DNA from: Ceratobasidium sp. AG-K
Taxonomy: Eukaryota > Basidiomycota > Agaricomycetes > Cantharellales > Ceratobasidiaceae
Direction of reading: 5' to 3'
Assembly (NCBI GenBank): GCA_037039685.1
Contig: JAWNGF010000004.1
Coordinates: 4,030,001-4,094,000 of the forward strand
Length of the DNA stretch: 64,000 bases
The translations under genes and the position numbers were made by a program. Every line of letters starts with the position of its first letter. The stretch's first letter is position 1. Below the pieces are notes generated by a model. The model did no database searches. It was not told where the DNA came from and saw only the letters and a program-made list of their open reading frames with translations. Positions 1 through 10,926 of the stretch are shown here, piece by piece.

Positions 1-151
1 CCAGGTTGAGAATAACTGAGTGGTCTTTTAGATAGGCGGCAGGGGCAAGTAGTTTGCTTGCGTATGGTGCGGTGTTGATAGCCTTCAGACGGTGAGCTTC
101 ATTGACCCATAGAGGAAGAGTCAACAAGTCACAGCAAGGGGAGAGGAGGCT

Positions 152-244
152 CACGTGACGGATGATCGGATGCGATTTTCGGAAGATTTGCCCAATGCTC
201 CGGCGGGATGCAGCCTGGAGTCATTTTATACGGGCACATATAAA
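152..244 (+). promoter_or_regulatory. Promoter elements of the leucyl-tRNA synthetase gene
   Basis: A CACGTGA E-box lies at 152-158 and a TATAAA box at 239-244, about 45 nt before the start codon at 288. The E-box core recurs in front of several genes in this window. The TATA spacing is compatible with a short 5' leader. The protein that binds is not known from the sequence. Confidence 0.5.
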
Positions 245-287
245 GCGGGCCCGGCTTAGACCTCCAGACCCTATACTACTTCGTACC

Positions 288-3200
288 ATGGCGAGTGGGC
301 AAGATCAAACGCTTGAGCTGCCCAAGGCAAGTCATTCGTGATCTGATCGAGCTGTGCTAATGGAGCAGTGCAGACAGCCAAGCGCGACTTTTTGATTGAA
401 CTAGAAACCAAGTACCAGAAACAGTGGCAAGACCAGAACGTTTTCCACACCGATGCCCCGCACGAGAGCGAATTCGCCAATCTCACGCCCAACGACCTGA
501 GGGAAAAGTTTCCCAAATGGATGGGCACCTTTCCTTATCCCTATATGAACGGTTCGCTCCATCTCGGCCATGCCTTTACTATTTCCAAGATCGAGTTTAA
601 TGCGGGCTTTGAGCGTATGCTTGGGAAGCGCGCATTGTTCCCCATGGCGTTCCATTGCACGGGCATGCCTATCAAGGTGAGTCATTTGTTGCTGGCTTGT
701 AATTTGGTCCCGCTGAGCGTGTGATAGGCCGCGGCAGACAAGCTGGTTCGTGAGATGGAAATGTTTGGGCCAGACTTTGAGGGATACGCCCCAGACGAGG
801 AGCCACCAAAGGGTGAACCCGCGCCGGTCGTTGCTGCCCCCGCTGGAGCCGTCGACAAGGCCAAGAAAGGCAAGGTGGCGGCCAAGGCAACTGGCCTGCA
901 ATATCAGTTCCAGATCATGGAGTCTATTGGCGTCCCTCGGGCAGAAATCAAGAAATTTGCGGACTCGTTGTACTGGCTGGAATATTTCCCTCCGATTGCT
1001 CGCGTGAGTCCAATGGCTCTTGTCCGCTTTGAACAGTCACTAAATCCCTTGCAGGCCGACTGCACTGCTTTTGGTGCCCGCATCGATTGGCGTCGCTCCT
1101 TCATCACCACCGATGTCAACCCTTACTACGATACATTCGTTCGATGGCAAATGAATAAGCTTCACGCGATGCAAAAGGTCAAATTCGGCGAACGCTATAC
1201 CATCTACTCTCCCAAGGACAAGCAGCCTTGTATGGACCATGATCGACAAGACGGCGAGGGTGTTGGCCCGCAGGAATACACAGGCATCAAGATGGAGGTG
1301 AAGGAGTGGAGTGAGGCAGCGCAAAAGGCCCTATCGGATGAGATTAAGCAAAAGAAGGTTTACCTGGTAGCCGCCACTTTGCGTCCAGAGACCATGTAAG
1401 TTGAGACGCGTGCTTATTGTTCAACGATAACCCAACGTTGCGATTAGGTATGGTCAAACCAACTGCTTCGTCGGCAAAGAGATTACCTATGGTCTATATG
1501 CTGTCAAGGACGATGCCGTATTTGTATGCACCCACCGCGCGATCCGAAATATGGCTTTCCAAGGCGTCACTGCTGCTCGCGGTGAGATCAAGGAACTTGG
1601 AACCATCTCGGGTACTGCCTTGATCGGGACCAAAATCCATGCACCGTTGTCAATCAACCAGGAGGTTTGGGTGCTGCCTATGGAGGGCGTCTTGGCGAAC
1701 AAGGTCAGCAGCGCTGATGATTTCACGAAACATCGATCTGATATTGTGACCAGGGTACTGGCGTCGTCACTTCTGTTCCCTCGGACTCTCCTGCAGATGC
1801 TCAGACCCTTATCGATCTGAAGAAGAAGCCCGCATTCTATGGGATCGACCCAGCCTGGGTAGCCTTTGAGCCTCTCCCAATCATCTCTACCCCAACATAT
1901 GGCGACCTGATCGCACCTGCCTTGCTCAAAGCGCTGAAGATCCAGTCACAAAAAGACTCAAAACAGCTTGCCGAGGCCAAGGACATCGCTTACAAGGAGG
2001 GATTCTATAGTGGCACGATGGTGTACGGCCCGCACAAGGGATTGAGCGTGCAGGACGCCAAGCCCAAGGTCAGGGAAGAATTGATTGCCAGTGGCGAAGC
2101 CTTTGCGTATTCCGAGCCTGAAGGGTGGGTGATGAGTCGCAGTGGGGACGAGTGCGTGGTCAGCTTGGAAGATCAGTGGTACCTGGACTATGGTGAGAAG
2201 GAATGGAGGGCTCAGGCTGAGACGTGAGTATGCCGCTTTGGGTTGGGGGCGAAGCTGATAGATGGCAGGCTGTTGGCTCGGATGAACACCTACAACCAGG
2301 AGACGCGCAACGGCTTCGAGGCGATCTTGGCTTGGCTCAATCAGTGGGCGTGCGCGCGTAGCTTTGGCCTTGGCTCGCGTCTGCCGTGGGATCCTACGTT
2401 CTTGGTCGAGAGTTTGAGTGACTCGACGATCTACATGTCGTACTACACTGTTGCGCATTTGTTGCAAGGCAAGTAGGATTTGTATGGTAGGTCAAGGGTA
2501 TATGCTAATACTTGGCCGCCAGGCGGAGTCGTAAACGGCAGCAAGCCTGGTCCACTCGGCATTACTCCCGAACAACTCACTGACGAAGTGTGGGACTTTA
2601 TCCTGTCCAACCCATCCCCCAACCGCCCACCTCCTCAAACGTCCATCCCGACCGAGAAACTGCTCACCCTCCAACGTGAATTCTCCTACTTTTATCCCAT
2701 GGATATCCGCTCCTCCGGCAAGGACCTGATCGGAAACCATTTGACATTTGCCATCTATAACCACGCCGCACTGTTCGAAGAGGATTTGTGGCCTCTGTCG
2801 ATGCGTGCAAACGGGCACTTGATGTTGAATGGCAAGAAGATGAGCAAGAGCACGGGCAACAGTTTGACGTTGAGGGATAGTCTGGAAAAGTTTGGCGCGG
2901 ATGCGACAAGGTTGGCGCTTGCTGATGCTGGAGATGGAATCGAGGATGCCAATTTTGAGGAGAAGACCGCAAACGCTGCGATCATGCGACTGTATACACT
3001 GATCGAGTGGTGCGAGGTAAGCTTGGTTGGCGATTTGACATCGAGAAACTGAGCCAACTGTGGCGGAAATGTGTAGGAAGTGATGGGCAAGGCTCGTGGA
3101 GAGGTTCCCGACGGCAAGGATGTCAAGATGCGAACTGGTGGACGCGAAACGTACACGTTCCACGACAAGGTTTTCGAGCAAGAGGTTGTGGACTTGACGG

Positions 3201-4014
3201 CCAAGACCAAGGCCCACTACGTTGCGTGAGTACTTGCTTTCCATTTCGACTTTGATAATTTATAAAATCTATCAATACAGCACCAACTACAAAGACGCTC
3301 TGAAAGACGGGTTCTACGAGCTCCAATCCGCCCGTGATTGGTACCGCGAAGTGACAGCCGACGTTGGCATGCACGCTGCTCTCGCTGAGCTCTTTGTTCG
3401 CCACTCTGCCCTCCTCGTCCTCCCCATCGCCCCCCACTTTTCAGAGCACATCTGGCGACAAGTCTTGCGCGAATCCTCGAGCGTTCAAAATGCACTTTGG
3501 CCCACGCCGCCCGCGGAGCTCGATTTGGCAACTTTGGGCGCGGCTGCGTACATGCGCGGGATTACAAAGACAATTCGAGATGCCGATATCGCTCTTCAAA
3601 AACGATCGGGCAAAAAGGGTGGAGGCGCCGCAGGGACCGCATTACGGCCCAACGACCCCAAGTCTGTACGGATTTTCGTGGCCAGGAAGTTCCCCGAGTG
3701 GCAGACGGCGTGCGTGGCGGTTGTTGAGGAGCTTTGGAAAGCGGGCGAAGCAAATGACGAGGCGAAGCTAAGGAAAACGCTTGGCGACAGGGGACTGCTG
3801 AAGGATAAGAAGGCCATGCCATTTGTGCAAGCATTCAAGGTCAGTTGGAGTTTTCTGTTCGAAAGGTTTCACCGGTTAACCAGTGAAAACCATGTAGAAA
3901 CGGGTCGAGCAATTTGGTCCAGAGACAGCATTCAACCGCACATTGCCATTTGACGAGGCACAAGTCTTGCGCGAGTTGGTTCCTTACCTGAAACGAAACG
4001 TGGGGATACGTTGA
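288..4014 (+). CDS. Cytosolic leucyl-tRNA synthetase, frameshifted near its C-terminus
   Basis: Class I synthetase that charges tRNA-Leu with leucine in the cytosol. Eleven exons: 288-326, 374-676, 728-1003, 1055-1395, 1448-1703, 1754-2223, 2269-2468, 2523-3016, 3077-3225, 3281-3839, 3898-4014. The HIGH-type motif HLGH is near residue 76 and KMSKS near residue 734; the CP1 editing region lies between them. The ATG at 288 follows a TATA box. Introns 1 (327-373) and 7 (2469-2522) have GC-AG borders. The frame stops at 4012-4014 (1067 aa). Beyond a GGGG run at 4002-4005, the next frame continues with a typical LeuRS C-terminal tail to a TGA at 4127-4129. One surplus G therefore removes about 38 residues. 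An assembly error is likely, a real truncation possible. With the tail the length would be about 1105 aa, normal for the eukaryotic cytosolic enzyme. Confidence 0.95.
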
Positions 4015-4129
4015 CGCCGAGGTCGTCTACGTTGACGAAGCACAGGGTAAAACCGGGCCTGGATATACCCAGACCGCGTTGGACGTAGCCGAACCTGGTA
4101 CGCCAGGGTTCGTATTCTGGAATCCTTGA

Positions 4130-4358
4130 GTCGTTAGAGATGTGAAAAGTGAATGTATTTACTCGGTCCAATGAATTACTTGAATTTTATACATGACTAT
4201 ATTGCTCTGTCGGTTCTGATGTATTCGACTAACAGCTGTTTGCAATAAGCATTCCATCCCTCATCTCTGAACCCAGCTTAGATTCGTCACGTGAACCCGG
4301 AACATGATCCTGGTATTTGGCTATACTAGTACATTGACGACAGCAGCTTTTAGAGACA
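4130..4358. other. Convergent intergenic spacer
   Basis: The 229 bp between two convergent genes contain no ORF that I can support. One CACGTGAACCCGG motif lies at 4288-4300. It is the only copy of this motif in the gene-rich part that is not in front of a start codon. Confidence 0.5.
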
Positions 4359-7317
4359 TTAAACACTGAAGCTGCGAGTCCCCTCAACCAACCCATCGGC
4401 CAGTTTGGTCACGACCGCCCAGGGGGGTAAGAACGCCCTCAACTCGTCCAACGCCGGAATGCGACCCTGGTCCCACTCGGCCCATTCACAAGCCACCCTG
4501 CCCGTCCTTGGTCCGGTGTGCTCGGGCGCCCAAGTTACATGCAATCTGAATGTCTTGTCCCAGGTCCGACTCCAGAGACGGATCTCTTTGAAACCCCCAT
4601 CTTCAATCTTGCTCCCGGCTTCCCAATGTCCATCAGCGATTGAGACGTCCATGATGGGCGTGTCCGAGTAGAATCTGCAGGATCGAGTGTGCCTTCCCTT
4701 GATTTTGACATCAGCCTCGTCTCCTGAGCGCTTCACGCTCCACTCGATCCATTCAGCAGGTGGGTACGAGTCAAGTGTGACGTTTGGTACAAGTCCGTGC
4801 CATGCACAGTTGGTCAAACCAATACGATTTTCGTCGTCGGTGCAACTGATCGTGTGCTTGGCGGCACTGGGGATATTGCTGGCGATGCGAGCAAAGGGGG
4901 TAACGGTGACAAGTTGGGCTTGGTTGGTACCTTCGTCAAGGTTAATTGACTGCTGGAAGTATATTTTAAGGGGGTTCAGGGGCGAGAATGGAAAAGCTAC
5001 GAGGTTGTAGATCGTCGTGGCCAGAAGAACAAGCGCGAGGAAGAACGTTGCTGCACGGTGAATCTGAATCGCGAAAGGAACAATAGGCAAGGCGATGAGC
5101 ACGCTAAGCAAACCGACGGCAAGGTAAACTAGCGAGATGTCAGGTTCATAGTCATAATATGGCATTGTTCTGCATACCTGTCATCGGGGAGTTTCCATCT
5201 GCCAGTGTCTGGCTCAAGGCGGTCAAGAGGAGGATCAGTATACCCGTCGCCAGTATGCATGGAAATACAAGAGAAAGTATAATCTCGGCGCTCCATGTGG
5301 CGCGCGACTCGTCCACTGGAGCTGCTTGATGACGATCCCCGTTGAGGAGGGCTGTCCTTTCGGTTGGTTCGTAGGGCGATGCCTCGTCTGCCTCTTCGTT
5401 CACAAGCATGGATTCATTGCCGTTGGAGGCGGGCTTAGATTTGTCAAGATGAAGCAGTGATCCCAATGAAAGGACCAGAGCAAGCAACTGTCCGGCATAC
5501 GCAAAGGTCACATAATAGAATCCGCCGACGGAGTTGACGTTGAGTTGTCCGGTGGTCCAGCAAAGGAGGAGCCACCAAAAAAGGGTCAAAACGGCGTGGT
5601 TGGCAGTTGGCAGTAATCGCAGGTGCATGCTATTGGCTCCGAAATAAGAGGAAAGGAGTTTCCCTGGCAGGGAAACCGCGAGGATGGCGACGGAGATCAA
5701 TGAGGCTGCGATAACATAAGAGGACGAGTAGACGATCTAATGCGAGTTAAGACAAATGCCAGCAGACAACGTATATCGGGACTCACGTAGGTGTTGGCAG
5801 CTGCGAAAATAGCAGCCAGGCCTAGCGTTGCAGCAAAGGCCACCACCACCGTGACTGGTGCGTAGATCCAGACTGTCTTATCTGCTTTGATGGTTTCCCA
5901 GGCGTCTCTATATCCATCAGGAGATAACACCATTACGATGGCCAGGAGGATGGGCCCCAGTAGGAGCAGGATGACGTTCAAGGCAAGCATCCCCTGGCGC
6001 GAAAGGACGAACATTGAACTTCCGAAAACTGTGCCACAGTCAGTTGGATGGTCTTGCCATCTTCGAGATACTCACGATCAAAGTATACGGCATCCGTGGC
6101 CTTTGATGTTGGACCAATAGATACCAACGCATTTCCAGCTTCAAGTGCGTTTTCCATCATCAACCATAACGAGCCTTTGTTGCCAAGCCACGAGGCCGAG
6201 TCATAAACAGTATGGTATCGCGACCTACCAGAATATCAGGTCAAGGGAAGCCTCAGCCAAAGTGAATGTGAACTTACCGTCGACGGTAGAAAGCGAGGTC
6301 CAGTCCACGCATGCCGACACTTTCATAGACTGAGAAATCAGTTCCCGACCTGACGAGCCCACGCTTGAACGCATCCGACGAGAGAGTGGATCCATGGGGC
6401 CGAGAGACGGAGCGGAAGGCGGAGGTGACGTCAAACGACGAGCTGCGGAACAACATAGGCCGCCTGGGGCGAGTGTTAATATATTCAAGGGAAAACGTAA
6501 TTTGAGCTTACCCTCCGTTACCGGCTCCTTCTAGGTTTAGGAACGTGGCTGGCAGTTTAGACCAAGGGTGGTCCAGGAACCTGGGAGAGCCTTTAATGGA
6601 GCACTATTGAGATAACGAAAATTGCTCACGCATGGGCACCGTTTAGCCAATCTTCTTCGCCGTTGTTAATGTTGAAGATGACCGTCTTTTGGGGCGGATA
6701 CTTCGCATAGTATTCAACAAGTTGTAGCAATGTTACAACACCCATTCCATCGTCGGTGGCACCTACAAAGAAAATTAGTATCGGTCGTGAGGATTAGGGT
6801 ATGACTTACCAAGTCCAGTGGACACCGAGTCAAAATGAGCCGAGAACAAGACAGCGGGGAGGGAAGTGTCTTGGCCGTCAATCTTGACCAAGAGGTTATC
6901 CCCTTCAAAGTAAACGACCTGACCGCGACCGGTGTAGGTGCCGTTGCTAACTAGGTCGTCGGCTACTTCAATACCATAAAAGTTACGAGAGAGGTGGCGC
7001 AGGCGGCCAAGAAGGTAGTTCCGTACATGGTTATTGGCATGCGAATTGTATGGATGTGGAACTTGGGTTATCTGCTCTTGGGATTTAGAGAGAGCTACTA
7101 TCCATAGACACACACTTACGGCTTGCAAATCCCTCCAAGCCTGCTCCAAATTCAGGCCACGCTGGTGAGCGTGTTTCGGAGGATTTGGAACGGTTTCAAA
7201 GACAACAACACTAGATATAAAGATTGCAGCATAGATGATGGCAACAAGAGCTGTGACTGCCACTTGACTAGGCGTAAGAAGCGCGGCTTTGACGTAACCA
7301 ACCAGAGGCACTCTCAT
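4359..7317 (-). CDS. Vacuolar/ER membrane metalloprotease, M28 family (Pff1/ERMP1 type)
   Basis: Multi-pass membrane zinc aminopeptidase-like protein of 855 aa. Nine exons on the minus strand: 7317-7120, 7071-6810, 6762-6630, 6580-6512, 6463-6278, 6224-6076, 6028-5787, 5736-5178, 5128-4359. An N-terminal membrane segment (about residues 12-35) precedes the M28 domain. Zinc-site motifs are visible: HFDSV near residue 144, a bridging Asp in GATDDGMG and the acidic NGEED. The C-terminal half has several hydrophobic helices and a soluble tail, as in fungal Pff1. The ATG at 7317 is chosen because it directly precedes the conserved N-terminus; an upstream in-frame TTG is not needed. It is divergently transcribed from PEX11 across a 154 bp shared promoter. 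The precise substrate is unknown for the family. Confidence 0.92.
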
Positions 7318-7471
7318 GGTTGTCCACAAACGCAACGAATCGGCGGCAGCGCGTCATTTCACGTGAACCCCGGCGCTTACCCCGCTTACCGGCAAATGAG
7401 ACTCGCACGTGAATCCGGGGCAACGCACTTATAGCTTACACCCGGCCACGACCTCAATCCAACCATCTACC
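7318..7471. promoter_or_regulatory. Bidirectional promoter with two CACGTGA/CCGG composite sites
   Basis: This 154 bp gap separates two divergent start codons. It contains CACGTGAACCCCGG at 7360-7373 and CACGTGAATCCGG at 7406-7418. Both have the same order of an E-box followed by CCGG. Joint control of the protease and PEX11 genes is inference from the layout. Confidence 0.5.
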
Positions 7472-8471
7472 ATGGCCGACGTCGCCTCGCAGCTCGTACT
7501 TCACCCAGTTGTCTCCCAGTCTATCAAGCTGCTGGGAACCACCCTTGGCCGGGATAAAATCTACCGTACCGTCCAGTACTTTGCTCGATTCCTTGCCTGG
7601 GTCTTGCTTACGCGGGGATACAAACTCGAGGCCGCGCGCTGGAACTCGTTGAAAAATGCGCTGGCAAGCGGGCGAAAATGTAAGTCTGATACCTGCTCGT
7701 GAACTAGGACTAATGGTTTCCAGTAATGCGCCTTGTCAAGCCCGTCGAGCATCTCCAAGCGGCTCTGCGTGCATCCCAACTTTCCTCGCTCCGGAGCTAC
7801 CCGGTCGAGCAGTACACAACGATTGCCCGTCAGCTGAGCTATGCGGGATACCTCTCGCTCGACGCCATTGTCTGGGTAAGTTCTGCTCTCGTGCACGCAT
7901 TTGGTGATCTCACGCCTGCCACAGCTCAATGCTATCAGGTTCTTCAACCTCGCTCCTGCCACTGCGACCAAGGTAAACAAGGCATCGCAGAGGTTCTGGT
8001 TGTCGGGTATCTTGTTCAGCATCATTCATGGTCTGGTCAAGGCAAGTCTATGCGTGATGACGCTGGGTTGATCTAATGGTCGCGTGTTTAGGTGGCTCGG
8101 CTGGCAAATGAAGCCAAGCGCCTTCGCTCAGTATCTGAAAAGGGTATTGGCGCCGATGCTGATCGTCTGTCCAGGGCTCACGCTCTTGACATGTACGTCT
8201 CACCATTGCCATGTATCTTTTACGCAGCTAACGTGTGGTGCCAGCGACCGTGCCAGCACGCGCTTCCAACTCGTCCAGGATTCGTTCGACTTTTTCCTGC
8301 CAGCCTCGAATTTGGATCTCGTCGGTGTGAACGACGGCGTCGCAGGCATTATCGGGTATGTGTTTTCAACAAGGATTAACGTACCGACTAACCTGGTCTC
8401 ACAGAGTGATCACCTCGGTGATGGCCCTGCAACTCCAATGGAGGGCGGTAGGAAAGTCGATGGGCAAATAG
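7472..8471 (+). CDS. PEX11: Peroxisomal membrane proliferation factor PEX11
   Basis: Peroxin that tubulates and divides the peroxisomal membrane. Six exons: 7472-7679, 7724-7875, 7925-8041, 8092-8192, 8245-8355, 8405-8471, giving 251 aa. The N-terminus has the family signature RDKIYRTVQYFARF. The C-terminus ends in a hydrophobic ITSVMALQLQW stretch, as in other PEX11 proteins. Intron 3 (8042-8091) is GC-AG with a GCAAGT donor. An ATG at 7409 is in frame upstream, but the ATG at 7472 gives the usual start of the family. It converges with the E2 gene, with 92 bp between stop codons. Confidence 0.93.
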
Positions 8472-8563
8472 GCTCAGTCTCACGCACACCATGTAATAAG
8501 CCATCGAGAAACGAAGGTCTATTAAATTCACCTGCAACCGACTGGACGAAAAAAGGGATGCAT

Positions 8564-10103
8564 TCAAAGCATGAAAGTAAGCGGGTTCTCCAAGTACCCT
8601 TTGAACGCCTGCAACCACCTCGCAGCGACCGCTCCATCCACGGTCCTGTGGTCCGCGCTGAGAGTAACTTTCATCACCTGGGCTGTCCTCCATCCCTTCT
8701 CTTCCTCGGGAGCCGGAACAATCACAGGCTGAGTCCCGCCGACGGCGAGGATGCAACTTTGGGGTGCATTGATAATGGCGGTAAAGTGGGAGACACCAAA
8801 CATGCCCAGGTTTGAAACGGTAAATGTCCCGCCTTGGTACTCGTGCGGCTGGAGCTTGCCGGCGCGTGCTTTCGAGGCAAGATTCTTGGACTCGGTCGAG
8901 ATGGAAGTAAGACCTTTGGACCCGACGTTCTGAATAATTGGCGTAATGAGACCAGTAGGGGTAGCTACTGCAACAGAGATATCGGCTGTGTTGTGTCTGC
9001 AATAGCGTAAGTGGAGCTCAATTGACACCACAAGGGACTTACTGGCGAATCTGGTCACCTAGCCAAGCCGAGTTGACTTCTGGTACGTCCTGCAATGCGC
9101 ATGCAACGGCCTTGACAATAAAGTCGTTGACGCTCAGCTTGGGCGCGCCCTCTTTTCCAGCCAGGCTCGCATTGAAAACCTCGCGCAACTTGAGGACCTT
9201 GCCCATATCAATGTCGGAAGTGACGTAGTAATGGGGAACCTCTTGTTTGCTCTGGGTGAGGCGCTGTCCGATAGTGCGACGCATGTTGGACACGGGCTGG
9301 TCCGTGTACGACTGGGCAGGGCCAGCGGCGGCAGAAGCAGGAGCAGCGGCCGAGGGCTGGAACTTTTCGACATCCGAACGAGTGATGCGACCGTCGGGTC
9401 CGGTTCCCTTGACCTTGGCGAGTGGAATGCCTCGCTCGAGGGCGATCTTTTTGGCGATCGGAGTGGCAAAGATGGGTGCGCCAGACTGGAGCTCTGCCTT
9501 TGTGTCCTTGGACGGCTTGGGCTCGTCCTTGGGCGCGGGTTTGGACTCTTGCTTGGGCTCTTCCTTCTTGGGCTCTGGTTTGTCCGCAGACTCGGACTTG
9601 GAGGCCGGTTTCTCGTTCTCGGCTTCTTTCGCGAGATCGGCGGCTCCCGCCAGATCGTCGCCTTCTTCCGCGACGATCGCGATAGGGATTCCAACAGGGA
9701 CGTTCTTGGAGCCATCACCGCGCTGCGATAACGCATGAGCATATACATAACACAATTATATGCCACGTACGATGATCTTTGCGAGCACACCGTCGTCCTG
9801 AGCCTCGACGTCCATCGTCGCCTTGTCGGTTTCCTGCGCATACAACTCAATGACGCGGTTCAGGGCATGTGATCACCGACTCACAATCTCGAGCAAGACA
9901 TCTCCGGCCGCATACGACTCGCCTTCCTTCTTCTTCCAGGTCGCAATTCCGCCCTCTGTCATGGTCGGACTCATCGCCGGCATCGAAAATTTGGAGAGGG
10001 CATGGCGGCGCGTAGAGGTGTGGAGGCCTGTAACTAGATCAGTAACTATACAACAATATTACGCTATTGAGGCACCTCTTGCCAGGACACGGGCGAGCGA
10101 CAT
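8564..10103 (-). CDS. Pyruvate dehydrogenase complex E2, dihydrolipoyl acetyltransferase
   Basis: Mitochondrial E2 core enzyme that transfers acetyl groups from lipoyl-lysine to CoA. Exons on the minus strand: 10103-10076, 10027-9885, 9833-9771, 9722-9043, 8996-8564 (448 aa). The N-terminus is basic and hydroxylated (targeting peptide), followed by the mature start [13 protein letters not shown]. One lipoyl domain has the lysine in ETDKATMD near residue 61. A Lys/Pro/Glu-rich linker, a peripheral subunit-binding domain (about residues 175-215) and the catalytic domain follow. The active-site motif DHRTVDG is near residue 420. The first intron (10028-10075) has a weak GTGCCT donor but restores the frame and gives a standard presequence. 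It is divergent with CSL4 across 91 bp. Confidence 0.94.
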
Positions 10104-10194
10104 GGTGAGAGAAAACGCGCAACAGGATGGTGGGAATCTCGCCCCAATCGACACAATTATTTCGCCCTAGCACAGCCACCACGTGACTTCCCCA
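10104..10194. promoter_or_regulatory. Short bidirectional promoter with CACGTGAC
   Basis: Only 91 bp lie between the divergent starts of the E2 and CSL4 genes. A CACGTGAC site is at 10180-10187, 8 nt before the CSL4 ATG. No clear TATA box is visible. Confidence 0.4.
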
Positions 10195-10831
10195 ATGGAC
10201 GTTCTCCTCCCCGGCCAGCCCATCCAAGCATCCGAGACCGCTGGCACTTATACGCGCAATGGAGTTGTCCGCTCGTCGTTGCTCGGATACCACACAACTT
10301 CCGGGGTGAAGCCGGTCGCTGCTGGCCGAGCTCAGCCTCCTTCACCAGGTGCGATTGTTATTGGAACTATCACTCGCCTGTCGCCACTCCAAGCCACCAT
10401 GTCAATCACTGTGGTCGACGGCGTGCCTCTCCCCCATGGAGAAGAATTCACCGGGGTGATTCGGTCACAGGATGTGCGTTCGACCGAAAAGGACAAGGTC
10501 AAAATTGCCGAATGTTTTCGTGGAGGAGACGTCGTGCGAGGATCAGTGGTGAGTCTAGGATGTATCGGGCGTGGGTTGTTTTGACACATGTCCTGTGCAG
10601 ATATCCCTTGGTGATTCGCGGAGCTACTATGTTTCAACCCATCGGAACGACCTGGGTGTAATTTTTGCAACAAGCGAAGCAGGTCAGTCCTGGCTGGAAT
10701 CGACAGTTGTGAAATCATACTGATGCACCGCAGGCGCAACCATGGACCCGATCTCCTGGCTAGAGATGCGCTGCCCCAAGACCGGCCAGATCGAAAAGCG
10801 CAAATGCGCCAAGCCGAACAACATCCCCTAA
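10195..10831 (+). CDS. CSL4: Exosome complex component CSL4
   Basis: Cap subunit of the RNA exosome, needed for 3'-5' RNA processing and decay. Three exons: 10195-10548, 10601-10682, 10734-10831 (177 aa). The N-terminal domain begins with a VLLPGQPI motif. The S1-type RNA-binding region (about residues 60-125) is followed by a C-terminal zinc-ribbon-like part ending in MRCPKTGQIEKRKCAKPN. Only two cysteines are visible there, so metal binding may be lost, as in several fungal CSL4 proteins. It converges with INO80, with 95 bp between stops. Confidence 0.9.
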
Positions 10832-10926
10832 CTTCCAATCAAATGTATTGTAAAACAGACCGGTATTACAAAAATGAGAACCACCAACACTATGCAATGA
10901 TAAACGACAACAACACAATAAAATAA

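Noticed and set aside
9231..9738. Plus-strand frames of more than 160 aa opposite the E2 gene
   Set aside because: They are mirror frames of the Lys/Pro/Glu-rich linker and subunit-binding domain, where codon bias leaves the opposite strand open.
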